The notes: generated from the sequence alone by a model not told the origin. A DNA stretch of 64,000 nucleotides from CAYUVF01 sp964448045 (GCA_964448045.1 CAYUVF010000006.1:34471-98470), one strand, 5' to 3'; shown: positions 25,718 to 38,115, numbered from the stretch's first letter. Numbers and translations are program-made.

Positions 25718-25943
25718 TATGTAGGTCAACGAAAAAACGTTAACGCTCCATCTGAAAAACCATCCCAAGCATGTCATCCCGAGCCTGACGAGGCGCCCTA
25801 AGCGGAGCGAAGAAGTGCCTTTGGGGTGGATCTCTCCGTTTACAGCCCAGCTTTTCACAGAGAGATTCTTCGTCGAGCTCAGAATGACAACAGTGGTTTT
25901 TCGGATGGAGCTCATGCAACGTGTACATTTGCTCGTCTACTTA
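25718..25943. mobile_element. MITE-like element, copy 1 (226 bp imperfect inverted repeat)
   Basis: This segment is repeated with the same 226-bp length and about 95% identity at 54160-54385. The two halves are inverted relative to each other: TATGTAGGTCAACG faces TAAGTAGACGAGC at the ends, then CTCCATCYGAAAAACCA and GTCATYCYGAGC recur in both arms. It therefore can fold into one long hairpin, and it carries no gene. TA at both ends suggests a TA target duplication, as with Tc1/mariner-type or IS630-derived MITEs. The last three bases form the stop codon of the neighbouring trpB2 gene. Confidence 0.8.
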
Positions 25944-27314
25944 GCCGACCTGCGGTACAGCAGCAAGGCTGGCCTCAACGTCGGCGTCGGAGTGCTCGTA
26001 GTTTTCGAGCTTGCCGGCGCGGTAATCGTCGTACGCGCTGAGATCGAAGTGGCCGTGACCGCACAGGTTGAATACGATGGTGCGTGCCTCGCCGGCTTCC
26101 TTCGCGGCGAGCGCTTCCTGCTGCGCCCCCCACACGGCGTGGCCGGCCTCCGGCGCAGGAAGGATCCCCTCGGCGCGGACGAACTGCTCGCACGATTCGA
26201 ACATCGGGAGCTGCGGCGTGGAGGTCGCTTCGATGACGCCGGCCTCCAGCAGCGCGCTCACCTGCGGGCTCATGCCGTGGTAGCGCAACCCGCCCGAGTG
26301 GATGGGCGGCGGCACGAAGTCGTGGCCCAGCGTGTGCATCTTGACCATCGGCGTCATCATCGCCGTGTCGCCGAAGTCGTACGTGTAACGGCCCTTCGTG
26401 AGGCTCGGTGTGGCAGCGGGCTCGACGGCGACGATCCGCGGCTTGTCGCGCCCGTCGACGTGGGCTTCGAGGAACGGGTAGATGAAGCCGGCGAAATTGC
26501 TGCCCCCGCCCGTGCAGCCGACGAGCACGTCAGGCCAGCCGGCATCGGCTAACTCTAACTGCTTCAGCACCTCCTGGCCGATGACTGTCTGATGCAGGAG
26601 TACGTGGTTCAACACGCTGCCGAGGGCGTACTTCGTGTCGTCGCGCTGGACGGCAATCTCTACGGCCTCACTGATGGCAATGCCGAGGCTGCCGGTGCTG
26701 CTGGGGTCGTCCGCGAGGATGTTGCGGCCGGCCTCCGTCATATCGCTCGGGCTCGGCGTCACCGACGCGCCCCACGTCTCCATGAGTGCGCGGCGATACG
26801 GCTTCTGCTCGTAGCTCACCTTCACCATGAAGACTTTGCACGCGATATCGAGCATCTGGCAGGCGAAGCTGAGCGCGCTGCCCCACTGCCCGGCGCCGGT
26901 TTCCGTGGTGATTTTTTCGACGCCCTCCTCGGCGTTGTAGTACGCCTGAGGGACCGACGTATTGGGCTTGTGGCTGCCCGTCGGGCTCACGCCCTCGTAT
27001 TTGTAGAAAATCTTGGCCGGCGTGTCGAGCATGGCCTCCCAGCGATGGGCGCGGTAAAGCGGCGTCGGCCGCCAGAGACGGTACACGTCGCGCACGGCCT
27101 CCGGGATGTCGATGTGTCGCTCGGTGGAGACCTCCTGCTCGATGAGCGCCATCGGGAAGAGCGGCGCCAAGTCATCCGGCGTCACCGGCGCCTTCGTCTG
27201 CGGGTTGAGCACGGGCGGCAGCTCCATCCCGAGCGCCTCAGCATCGGCGTTCAGGTTGTACCAGTGCGTGGGCAACTCAGACTCGGGGAGGAAGAACTTC
27301 GTCTCTTTGCGCAT
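25941..27314 (-). CDS. TrpB-like PLP enzyme, tryptophan synthase beta chain type 2
   Basis: This 457-residue enzyme belongs to the TrpB2 subfamily, which is longer at the N-terminus than canonical TrpB (about 400 aa). The PLP lysine is Lys116 in PTGSHKPN, the phosphate-binding loop is GCTGGGSNFAG, and the substrate loop ETGAGQWGSAL is intact. TrpB2 converts indole plus serine to tryptophan, often independently of TrpA, or deals with escaped indole or related substrates. No trpA or other trp genes are near. The TAA stop coincides with the end of the MITE-like element, so the extreme C-terminus may have been altered by the insertion. Confidence 0.92.
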   Translation of the reverse strand: MRKETKFFLPESELPTHWYNLNADAEALGMELPPVLNPQTKAPVTPDDLAPLFPMALIEQEVSTERHIDIPEAVRDVYRLWRPTPLYRAHRWEAMLDTPAKIFYKYEGVSPTGSHKPNTSVPQAYYNAEEGVEKITTETGAGQWGSALSFACQMLDIACKVFMVKVSYEQKPYRRALMETWGASVTPSPSDMTEAGRNILADDPSSTGSLGIAISEAVEIAVQRDDTKYALGSVLNHVLLHQTVIGQEVLKQLELADAGWPDVLVGCTGGGSNFAGFIYPFLEAHVDGRDKPRIVAVEPAATPSLTKGRYTYDFGDTAMMTPMVKMHTLGHDFVPPPIHSGGLRYHGMSPQVSALLEAGVIEATSTPQLPMFESCEQFVRAEGILPAPEAGHAVWGAQQEALAAKEAGEARTIVFNLCGHGHFDLSAYDDYRAGKLENYEHSDADVEASLAAVPQVG

Positions 27315-27632
27315 GCGGGCAGCAGATGTCTTGCTTCAGAAAGGAGATTTGGATACCCAGAATAACGGAAACGTGTGAGGACGGCAATGGCGCGATTGGA
27401 CGAAGCCGTTACGTCCGCGCCACCCATCCGGCTCAGCAGACCAGCATCGGGCTCCGATACCGCATTTTTAGGACGCTTGCCCCCACCTTTCTCGCACACC
27501 CGATGGCGCCAAACCCACCATGCACGCTGAGGCTCTCATGTCGTGATTGTTAACCATGAAGATATGATTAACCAAAAGACAGAGTCCGCCCGTACCGTTG
27601 CCTCTGTTTATCAAACCAGGTGCCCACCGACT
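27315..27632. other. 318-bp divergent promoter region
   Basis: This lies between the divergent TrpB2 and repeat-protein genes. I see no gene or RNA in it. The right part (27540-27600) is AT-rich for this genome (GTGATTGTTAACCATGAAGA, then TATGATTAACC), which would suit a promoter for the exported repeat protein. Confidence 0.4.
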
Positions 27633-29243
27633 ATGACGCTTTGCTATCGGCTGTTCTGCTTCCTCGCGCTCTTCTCGATCAGCGGACTTGCGGCCACTCC
27701 CACCAGCCACGCTCAATTCACATCGGTAGACAACGTCTGCACCCTCTTCGATCAGCTCCCGCCCACGCAGGGCGTTCGCAGCACGCTGTCGGAGGAATGG
27801 GATGGCAGCGCCTTCGTGACCGTGAGCCGGACCATCTACAATCGGAATGCCGACGAGGAGATCACAGAAATCATCTACCAGGAGCGCTCGGCAGGTGCGT
27901 GGGTGAACGAAGTCCAGGCGCTGCCGGAGTTCGAAAACGGCCTACTGACGGTGTGCACCCTGCAGGACTGGGACCCGAATAAAGCCGGCGCCTGGGTCAA
28001 TGCGGCCCGTACGACGCGTACCTACGAAAACGGCCGCGTCGCCACCAGTGTGGGAGAGGTTTGGGACGACGAGGCCGGGTCCTGGCAAAACGGCTCGCGC
28101 TCCGAGTTCGGGTACGATGAGGACGGCAACCTGACGCAGCAGATCAATCAGGGATGGGATGGGAGCATCTGGCGAAACAGCACCCGCATCACCAATACGT
28201 ACGAGGACGGCAACCGTACCATGCAGCTCGTCGAAACCTGGGCGGGGTTCTGGCTCAATAGCAGGCGCACGACGTCATCGTATACCAGCACGGGCCGCCC
28301 GGACGAAACGCTCGAAGAAAACTGGGACCTCATCAACTCCCGCTGGGTCAACGCCTTTCTCACGAGCTTCTCGTACGAGAACAAAGCCCTCACCGTTACC
28401 GAGATCCGCCAGCAATGGAACGGTGCTACCTGGGTCGACCTCGCCCGGACGACGACCGACCTCAATGACGATGATCTGCCGACGCTGATGATCGAGGATC
28501 GCTCGGAGGGCGCCAACTGGATCCGCACCGACCGCACGGAGACGAGCTATCTCACCGTCAACGGCGAGCCCAAATTCCTGACGATACTGGATCAGTCGTG
28601 TGCGAGCGATTGCGCAGTGGCCAAGATCGCCTGGGAAAACGTCAGCCGGATCACCTTCTCCTACTCGGAGGTCTTGCCCGTCGAACTGACGCGGTTTACC
28701 GTCGCGGCATCCGGTCGCGACGCGCTGCTGCGCTGGGATACGGCGTCCGAGACCAATAACGCCGGTTTTGAGGTGCAACGCCGCCTCCGCGCCGATGCCC
28801 CCTTTGCGCCCATCGGATTTGTCGACGGCGCCGGAACGACGAGCGCGCCGCAGCGCTACCGCTTCACCGACGCCGGGCTCCCGTTCACGACGGCCACGGT
28901 CACCTATCGCCTCAAACAAATCGACTTTGACGGCGCATTCGACTACTCCCCACAGGTCGAGCTCCAGCTGGGCGGGACGGATCGGCTTGTGCTGCACGGG
29001 ACGTTTCCCAATCCGGCGCGGGCCCGAACGACCATCCGCTACGAGGTGCCGACGGCCGGGCCGGTGCATCTCGCGGTCTACAACCTCCTCGGCCAGCACA
29101 TCACCTCCCTCGTCGATGCCCAGCGGCCCGCGGGCCGTCACGAGGTTCGCTTCGATGCAAGCGGGCTTTCCAGCGGCGTGTATTTCGTTCGACTACAGAT
29201 GGCCGACCGCGCCCTCACCCGCCGCCTGACGGTGGTGCAGTGA
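27633..29243 (+). CDS. Secreted repeat protein with type IX secretion C-terminal sorting domain
   Basis: The ATG at 27633 begins a signal peptide (LFCFLALFSISGLAATPTSHAQ). The 536-residue product has about seven imperfect repeats of 38-40 residues between residues 45 and 345, each containing a W...W segment followed by RT and an aromatic Y-x-x-x-G turn (for example AGAWVNAARTTRTYENGR). After this come a region beginning LPVELTRFTVAASGRDALLR and a Por-type C-terminal sorting domain (FPNPARARTTIRYEVP, YNLLGQHITSLVDA, LSSGVYFVRLQ). It is thus exported by type IX secretion and attached to the surface. The repeats recur in the protein at 30557, across an intervening Rieske gene. The function is unknown. 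Confidence 0.88.
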   Translation: MTLCYRLFCFLALFSISGLAATPTSHAQFTSVDNVCTLFDQLPPTQGVRSTLSEEWDGSAFVTVSRTIYNRNADEEITEIIYQERSAGAWVNEVQALPEFENGLLTVCTLQDWDPNKAGAWVNAARTTRTYENGRVATSVGEVWDDEAGSWQNGSRSEFGYDEDGNLTQQINQGWDGSIWRNSTRITNTYEDGNRTMQLVETWAGFWLNSRRTTSSYTSTGRPDETLEENWDLINSRWVNAFLTSFSYENKALTVTEIRQQWNGATWVDLARTTTDLNDDDLPTLMIEDRSEGANWIRTDRTETSYLTVNGEPKFLTILDQSCASDCAVAKIAWENVSRITFSYSEVLPVELTRFTVAASGRDALLRWDTASETNNAGFEVQRRLRADAPFAPIGFVDGAGTTSAPQRYRFTDAGLPFTTATVTYRLKQIDFDGAFDYSPQVELQLGGTDRLVLHGTFPNPARARTTIRYEVPTAGPVHLAVYNLLGQHITSLVDAQRPAGRHEVRFDASGLSSGVYFVRLQMADRALTRRLTVVQ

Positions 29244-29249
29244 CGCGCA

Positions 29250-30353
29250 TCAGGCAAGCACCTGCCGGTAGGTGCGCTTCAGCAAGCGCTGGAAGTGGTA
29301 AACACCCTGCTCCATCTCGACGGAGAAGCGGCCCCGGTCGTACGCCTTCGACTGGAGACCGCGCTGCACGTGCTCGCAGATGCTGATGTCTTCCTGCTGC
29401 ACCCGGTCGCTGAAGGCGATGTCGTCTTCGATATTGCTCTGCGTAGTATCCGCATCGTAGAAATAATCGAAAACGACGCGCGTGCGGTCCGGGGCGAGCG
29501 GCAGCACGGCGTTCATCTGCAGGCGGCCCGGCAGGATGTTGAGCATGATGTTGGGAAAAACAAAATAGTAGAACGCGGCGCCGTCGGTGCCGCCGTACGG
29601 GCTGTTGTCCCGCTGTTTGTTGAGCGGGCTGTACTGGAGCGAGTAATGCTCGTACGTCTCGGTCACGTAGTCACGGTACGAAAGCACATCGCACAGCTCG
29701 GGGTGGACGAGGGGGACGTGGTAGCCCTCCAGATAGTTATCGACGTACACTTTCCAGTTGCAGTCGATATCGTATGTCGCGCGCTGGACGAACTGGAGCA
29801 CCCCCAATTCGATGGGCGCGATGCGCTCGCGGATGCCATTGAGCACGTCGGATAGCGGCGGCGGATCATCCGCCAGGTTGACGAAGAGCAGATCCTCCCA
29901 GACGGCCGTTTCCACCGGAATCAGGCCGTAGTCTTTCTGGTCGAACAGTTCGGCGCGGTCGAATTTAGGCACGCCGCGGAGCGAGCCATCGAGCAGATAC
30001 GTCCAGCCGTGGTACTTGCACTGGAGCACGTTCGTCTGCCCGCATTCGTCCATCACGAGCGGCCCGCCCCGATGGCGGCAGACGTTGTAAAAACCGCGGA
30101 TCGCATCGTCCTTGCCCCGCACAATCACAACCGGGTTGCCCGCCACGTCGATCTGCACGTATCCCCCCGGCGCATCGAGATCCGAGGCGGGGCTGACGTA
30201 CTGCCACTGCTGCCCGAAGATGGTCTCCCGGTCCAATGCGTGGAAGCGGTCGTCCACGTACCAGCTGGCGGGAATGGTTTCGGCACGCTCGATGGGTGGC
30301 ATCTCCAGCGAGCGCGCATCGACATCGGGCAGATCGCGGCGGGAAATAGACAT
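29250..30353 (-). CDS. Rieske [2Fe-2S] aromatic-ring-hydroxylating oxygenase, alpha subunit type
   Basis: This protein has 367 residues from the ATG at 30353 (a TTG 12 codons upstream is less likely). The N-terminal Rieske domain has the ligands Cys92-x-His94 and Cys112-x2-His115 (CRHRGGP...CKYHGW). The C-terminal domain carries the mononuclear iron site region (DNYLEGYHVPLVHPEL, two histidines) and a distal Asp. Such enzymes hydroxylate aromatic compounds, N-methyl groups or choline/betaine-type substrates using a separate reductase, which is not in the window. Betaine catabolism would suit a halophile but is only a guess. Confidence 0.9.
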   Translation of the reverse strand: MSISRRDLPDVDARSLEMPPIERAETIPASWYVDDRFHALDRETIFGQQWQYVSPASDLDAPGGYVQIDVAGNPVVIVRGKDDAIRGFYNVCRHRGGPLVMDECGQTNVLQCKYHGWTYLLDGSLRGVPKFDRAELFDQKDYGLIPVETAVWEDLLFVNLADDPPPLSDVLNGIRERIAPIELGVLQFVQRATYDIDCNWKVYVDNYLEGYHVPLVHPELCDVLSYRDYVTETYEHYSLQYSPLNKQRDNSPYGGTDGAAFYYFVFPNIMLNILPGRLQMNAVLPLAPDRTRVVFDYFYDADTTQSNIEDDIAFSDRVQQEDISICEHVQRGLQSKAYDRGRFSVEMEQGVYHFQRLLKRTYRQVLA

Positions 30354-30556
30354 GGGCACGGCACGGATTGGTGAATCAGCGTCGCTCAAGATACCAATGG
30401 AACGGGGGAGAGAACAAGCGGGCCGCGCGCTCCAGAACTCCCGGCGCGGTTTCGTCTGCTTCTGCGCGGCGCATCATCCAGATGTCCACAGCAGTCCGCG
30501 GCGCTTACTGGCTACTTGTGACTCTCGTGTGCGCCCCACCATCGTCCTGCCCCGTG

Positions 30557-31507
30557 ATGTCCCATTCCCTGTCCCGCACCGCGATTGCCGGATTCGCCCT
30601 CGTGGTGGTGTTGAGCCTCTTTTCCCGGCCCGCGGCGGCACAGTCGCCCGTGCTCGGGACGCCGCCCACGTCGCCGCACATCGATGTGATCGGCGACGCG
30701 TCGGGGATCGATCTCGCCACGCTGGGCCCCGACTTTTCCGCCCCCTGGCTGGCGCCCCTCCGCGACCGGTTGCGGCCCCGCGCAGACACGCCGCCCCTGC
30801 TTCGAATCGACCGACGCTCCGCCACGACCGATACGACGCGCGTGCTTCATACCTACGACGCTGACGGGCGCCGCACCACTACGCGCACGGCCGTCCGCCG
30901 CGACACCGGCTGGGTGCCGACGCGGCGCACCACGTTCCGCTACACAAGCGGGCGACTGGCGGAACTGCACACCGCTCGCTGGACCGAGGCCGGATGGTCT
31001 TTGACGCGGCGCCTGACGATCGGCTACGACCAACAGGCCCACCCGACGCGCCTCCAGCTTTTCCGCCGCAGCCCGGATTCCAGCTGGATCCTCGCGACGC
31101 AACTCCGCATCGCAATCGAGGCAGACACCGTTCGTATCACGCAGCAGCGCCGCACGGAATCCGAGTGGGTACCGGTCGCGCAGACGGCGCTCACGACCTC
31201 GGCAGATGGGCAGCAAATCATCCAGCAGATCGCGCACTGGTCGGGCGGCCGCTGGATGCCGACGGCGCGCACCACGTTTCTGTACGATTTCGCCGGGCAG
31301 CCCATCGAAGCATACACGGCGTTCTGGACGGGCGCGCGCTGGACCGATGGGCCCCAGCACCTGTACACCCACGCGATCGACGGTCGCCGCGTCGTGCAAA
31401 CCACCGAAACGTGGATGGGCACGACTCCGCTCAATGCCTACACGACCACGTTCACCTACGCCCGCCCCGTGGATCCACTTGTCATCGGCCAGCGGCGCTC
31501 GCCATAG
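30557..31507 (+). CDS. Exported repeat protein (same repeat family as 27633-29243)
   Basis: The ATG at 30557 gives a convincing signal peptide (TAIAGFALVVVLSLFSRPAAAQ) and 316 residues; in-frame ATGs at 30482 and 30368 are less suited. Residues 95-310 hold about six repeats of 35-40 residues with the pattern W-V-x3-RT-x4-Y-x3-G (for example SGGRWMPTARTTFLYDFAGQ and GWVPTRRTTFRYTSGR). The same repeats are seen in the type IX secreted protein 3 kb upstream, but there is no C-terminal sorting domain here. A beta-rich, periplasmic or secreted fold is likely. Function is unknown. Confidence 0.8.
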   Translation: MSHSLSRTAIAGFALVVVLSLFSRPAAAQSPVLGTPPTSPHIDVIGDASGIDLATLGPDFSAPWLAPLRDRLRPRADTPPLLRIDRRSATTDTTRVLHTYDADGRRTTTRTAVRRDTGWVPTRRTTFRYTSGRLAELHTARWTEAGWSLTRRLTIGYDQQAHPTRLQLFRRSPDSSWILATQLRIAIEADTVRITQQRRTESEWVPVAQTALTTSADGQQIIQQIAHWSGGRWMPTARTTFLYDFAGQPIEAYTAFWTGARWTDGPQHLYTHAIDGRRVVQTTETWMGTTPLNAYTTTFTYARPVDPLVIGQRRSP

Positions 31508-31624
31508 CGTCCCACTTTCAATTCTTGGCTTAGACTGCATCGCTCCCCCACCGCTCGCGGAAACATCTCCCGCGCCGGACGTTTGCAGGGCGCACGGTAC
31601 ACTCTGCTAACGCGAAATCGCTTC

Positions 31625-33448
<1,824 letters not shown>

Positions 33449-33495
33449 GCGTAGCGATGCGGGTGCGTGGAGGTCGAAGTACTACCCCACAGAGG

Positions 33496-34290
33496 TCAAT
33501 GATCGACCAGCGCAAGCGCCAGCACGGTTCCCCCCACGACAGCGATGGGGATGCAGAGGACGTTGAGCAAGGGAATCCAAAGCAGCAGGCTTGTGCTGAG
33601 ACCGAAACCGATGGCGAGCGGCCAGTGCCGGCGCAGGAGGCGTATTCGCTCGCGGAGGGCGTATCCGTAGCGGGCAAGCACCGCATCGGCGTATTCGAGC
33701 GCCAGAAAGAACGCCCCGATCGCCACGCCCAATCCCGTTGCCGTGATGCTCCCAATAATAGGCACCACATGTAGAAGCAGGACGGGCCCCATCAGCAGGG
33801 CGTAGAGGAGCACGACGATCACGCTGGAGCGAATCGATGCGAGCGCGTCTCGCCAGAACGGCCGCCCCGCGCCAGAGGCCGGTTCGCTCATCAAAATGCG
33901 CTCGACCCGCTCGCCCAGCAGGTCGTTGAACGGACTGGCGACGATGCCGCCCACCAGCAGCGTGGCGGTGTACACAGCCACAAGCCCCACGATGAGCAGG
34001 ACGACGTACATCAGGTACCAGAGCACGACGAGCCCGCTGCTCAGCACCCCCGCGCCTGCCGGCTGTGCCCACAGCAGATCTGCCGCACTGCCAGCATAAG
34101 CGACCACGAGCACCGCTCCCCCCGCAAAGAGCGCCACGTTGATCGCCGCAGGTACGATGACCAGCGGCCACAGTACCCGGTGATGGCGCAGCAGCCCTAT
34201 CGCGTACACCGGCAGCGCCAGTGCGCGCAGAAACGCGACCAACCGGGACCCGGACCGCGCACGGCGAATGGAAGTAACGAGAGGATGCAT
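33496..34290 (-). CDS. EI24-domain integral membrane protein (CysZ-like)
   Basis: This 264-residue protein has five or six membrane helices and the EI24 domain signature (an amphipathic N-terminus with GLLRHHRVLWPLVIVPAAIN, then GGIVASPFNDLLGERVE). CysZ-type EI24 proteins transport sulphate in Proteobacteria; family members in this phylum are not characterised. The gene converges on typA with a 47-bp gap and is followed upstream by an AP2-domain gene on the same strand (27-bp gap), which could be co-transcribed. Confidence 0.85.
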   Translation of the reverse strand: MHPLVTSIRRARSGSRLVAFLRALALPVYAIGLLRHHRVLWPLVIVPAAINVALFAGGAVLVVAYAGSAADLLWAQPAGAGVLSSGLVVLWYLMYVVLLIVGLVAVYTATLLVGGIVASPFNDLLGERVERILMSEPASGAGRPFWRDALASIRSSVIVVLLYALLMGPVLLLHVVPIIGSITATGLGVAIGAFFLALEYADAVLARYGYALRERIRLLRRHWPLAIGFGLSTSLLLWIPLLNVLCIPIAVVGGTVLALALVDH

Positions 34291-34317
34291 GCGGGGCGCC
34301 GTCTCGGGTCCAGAGCG

Positions 34318-34920
34318 CTATGCGTCGGCCGGTTCGGCTTCGGGCGCCTTGGCCATTTCCTCGGCTTTCGGATCGTCCTCGGCCAGCCCGTTGCCGTCGG
34401 GGCCTTTCTGGTACTGCTCGCGGATGTTGGGATAGGCGGTCTGGAACATCTCGTTCACATCGGAGACCTCGTCGCTGTACTCCTCGCGGGCTTCGGCGAG
34501 GCGAACGCAGCCCTTCCACACGGCGCGGCGCAGATTCCACTTGCGCACCGAGTACGCCGCGCTCTTGCGCGTGCCGTCGTTGCGGAGCCAGCTGAGCTGT
34601 ACGTACGGCTTCGGCGTGCCGCTACCGTCGTCTTTCCAGCAGAAGTTCAGCCCGATGACCCCCGTCTTGGAACGCGCCTCGGCCGACTTTGCAACCGGAT
34701 CGAGCGGCTCGGGGAGCTCTTCGAGCAGTTCGTCGCGATACTCTACTGCTTTCTCCAGCGCTCCATCGCGCCCATCGAAGCGTTTATCAGAGAAATACTT
34801 GGTGTGCTGCTTACCATGCCGCTTGATGCGCACCTGCCATCCGTGCGTGGGATGCCGGTTGGGATGCTCATCGCTCGGTTCAATGTCGATGCGAAAAACG
34901 TTTTTCGGTTTGTCCTTCAT
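34318..34920 (-). CDS. Stand-alone AP2-domain protein with two AP2-like units
   Basis: This 200-residue acidic protein has two AP2/integrase-type DNA-binding folds. The first (residues 25-68) reads THGWQVRIKRHGKQHTKYFS followed by a helix EKAVEYRDELLEEL. The second (about 88-150) reads GVIGLNFCWKDDG, then KPYVQLSWLR and a basic helix KWNLRRAVWKGCVRLAEA. In bacteria and phages AP2 domains usually accompany HNH homing endonucleases; no nuclease motif is present here. A DNA-binding regulator or a domesticated homing-endonuclease remnant is possible. The C-terminal 45 residues are low-complexity and acidic. It may be transcribed with the EI24 gene. Confidence 0.75.
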   Translation of the reverse strand: MKDKPKNVFRIDIEPSDEHPNRHPTHGWQVRIKRHGKQHTKYFSDKRFDGRDGALEKAVEYRDELLEELPEPLDPVAKSAEARSKTGVIGLNFCWKDDGSGTPKPYVQLSWLRNDGTRKSAAYSVRKWNLRRAVWKGCVRLAEAREEYSDEVSDVNEMFQTAYPNIREQYQKGPDGNGLAEDDPKAEEMAKAPEAEPADA

Positions 34921-35219
34921 GATGTTGGGAATGAGCTACGTATCGTTGCGATGGTGGGAGGTAGTCCCGGAAAGGAGTGCAGGAAATACCTGCAGAAGGC
35001 ACCCAGCGCCGTTGATCCGGCTTCATCCGAATCCGGTCTTGGATAGACCCAGCCCGGCGGTTCGTCGCCGGGCTCACGGGGCGGAAGTACGGTGAGGGCT
35101 AAAATGAGGGATGCGCGTCAAAACTTCAACGCAGTATTAGATGAGCCGATACGCTCGACCTGGCGCATAGGCGCACAGCCTCAGACGGCTCCATCGAGCC
35201 CTCGAAAGCCGACCCGCTA

Positions 35220-36179
35220 TCAGATCAAGTTAGTATCTGAAGCAACCGTGCGCAGCTTTTTTCGCTGTGACTCTGTCAAATTCTCAGGAATCGTGACATC
35301 AACCTCTATGTAGAGATCTCCTGTCCCCTTCTCGGTTTGTACGCCCTGACCGCGCAGACGCAGCTTCTCGCCGGGTTGGGTGCCGGCCGGAATGGTAATC
35401 TTGATGCGCTGGCCGTACGGGGTGGGGATCCGCCGCTCGGTGCCCAGCATGGCTTCGAGGGCGTTAATTTCCTCCGTCAGGTACAGATCGTCCCCCTTGC
35501 GCCGGAAGCGCGGGTGGTCGGCCACGCGGAAAGTGACGTACAAGTCGCCCCGCTGGCCGCGCGGTCCGGCCTGGCCCCGGCCGGGCAGGCGAATCTTGAA
35601 GCCGTTGCGGACGCCCTTCGGGATGTCGATACGCACCTTCTCACCGTCGGGCAGTGTCACGCGGCGCTTGCCGCCACGCAGCGCCTCGTCGAAGGACAGG
35701 CGCATGGTCGTTTCGATATCGCGGCCCTGCGCCTGCTGCTGGCGGCGGCCCGCGCCCCTCTGACCGGCTCCAAAGGGATCCTGTGTGCGCGCACCGCCAC
35801 GCCCTCCTCCCCCGAAGATGCTGCTAAAGATGTCGCCAATGCCCCCTCCGAAGCCGCCGGGCCCCTCGCCGCCCTGCTCGAAGCGGACGTTGAACCCCTC
35901 GGGCGAGCGATACGACCGGCCCCCATTCGGGTCAAATCCGCCAAAGCCGGGCCCGCCACCGTATCGGCGCCGGGCATCGTACTCCTGCCGCTTCTCCTCA
36001 TCGGAGAGCACACTGTACGCCTCTTGAATTTCCTTAAACTTCTCCTCGGCCTCTGGCTTGTCCGGATTCCGATCCGGATGATACTTACGGGCAAGCTCAC
36101 GATACGCCTTCTTGATGTCTTTCGACGACGCATCCTCATCGACGCCCAGAATGTCGTAATAATCTTTCGTTTGCGGCAT
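35220..36179 (-). CDS. DnaJ-class co-chaperone (CbpA-like, no zinc finger)
   Basis: This 319-residue protein has an N-terminal J domain with the HPD motif at residues 34-36 (ARKYHPDRNP), a Gly/Phe-rich linker (residues 75-135) and two C-terminal beta-sandwich domains (RVTLPDGEKVRIDIPKGVRN, GRGQAGPRGQRGDLYVTFRV, IPAGTQPGEKLRLRGQGV). The cysteine-rich zinc-binding domain of DnaJ is absent, as in CbpA. It presumably stimulates DnaK ATPase and binds unfolded clients. No dnaK or grpE is in the window. It is divergent from accC across about 160 bp. Confidence 0.93.
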   Translation of the reverse strand: MPQTKDYYDILGVDEDASSKDIKKAYRELARKYHPDRNPDKPEAEEKFKEIQEAYSVLSDEEKRQEYDARRRYGGGPGFGGFDPNGGRSYRSPEGFNVRFEQGGEGPGGFGGGIGDIFSSIFGGGGRGGARTQDPFGAGQRGAGRRQQQAQGRDIETTMRLSFDEALRGGKRRVTLPDGEKVRIDIPKGVRNGFKIRLPGRGQAGPRGQRGDLYVTFRVADHPRFRRKGDDLYLTEEINALEAMLGTERRIPTPYGQRIKITIPAGTQPGEKLRLRGQGVQTEKGTGDLYIEVDVTIPENLTESQRKKLRTVASDTNLI

Positions 36180-36289
36180 AAATCGACGACGCTCCTTCTA
36201 TGCGCGACACACTGACGTTGCATCCATCCCATCCGTCCACCCGACGTTTTGACAGTGCGCGGATGGACGGCCCGTGATGCTTTCCACGT

Positions 36290-36319
36290 TAGGCCTGCAT
36301 AATATGGGCCTGCATAATG
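36290..36319. repeat. 15-bp imperfect tandem duplication upstream of accC
   Basis: TAGGCCTGCATAATA is followed immediately by TGGGCCTGCATAATG. The two copies lie 20-50 bp upstream of the accC start, so the TAATA/TAATG segments could be duplicated -10-like elements. It is one of several short tandem duplications in upstream regions of this window. Confidence 0.5.
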
Positions 36320-36338
36320 AACGTACACAGACCGTGCC

Positions 36339-37892
<1,554 letters not shown>

Positions 37893-37915
37893 CCCAAAAC
37901 TCCGTTATTGAGTTC

Positions 37916-38115
37916 CTATCCACAGGCTGTGCGACCCCTCTACCACTGTGCATGGCCTGTGGATAACTTTTGTGGATTGATGGGCGACGACGCCACCTTA
38001 AACAATAACGGACTATTCAATCAGTACACAGGTCGTACTAACGGCCTGTGTCCTTCACATCTGTATCTCCGTTATGCAAAAATTCCAACACCCTGCGTGG
38101 ATGACGTGTGGATAA
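37916..38115. other. DnaA-box cluster, candidate replication origin or DnaA-titration site
   Basis: The gap after accC contains two perfect DnaA boxes in TGTGGATAA orientation (37958-37966 and 38107-38115). There is one near match in the opposite orientation (CTATCCACA, 37916-37924) and two weaker ones (TGTGGATTG at 37971-37979; CGTGGATGA at 38096-38104). Between them lies comparatively AT-rich DNA (AAACAATAACGGACTATTC, TTATGCAAAAATTCC) that could unwind. No gene is convincing in this stretch. dnaA itself is not in the window, but in this phylum the origin is often not beside dnaA. A DnaA-titration or reactivation locus is the main alternative. Confidence 0.55.

Noticed and set aside
25718..25943. 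Protein-coding reading of the MITE-like element (frame starting MSSIRKTTVV)
   Set aside because: The same frame appears in both copies only because the DNA is repeated; it has no initiation context and continues into unrelated flanking sequence.
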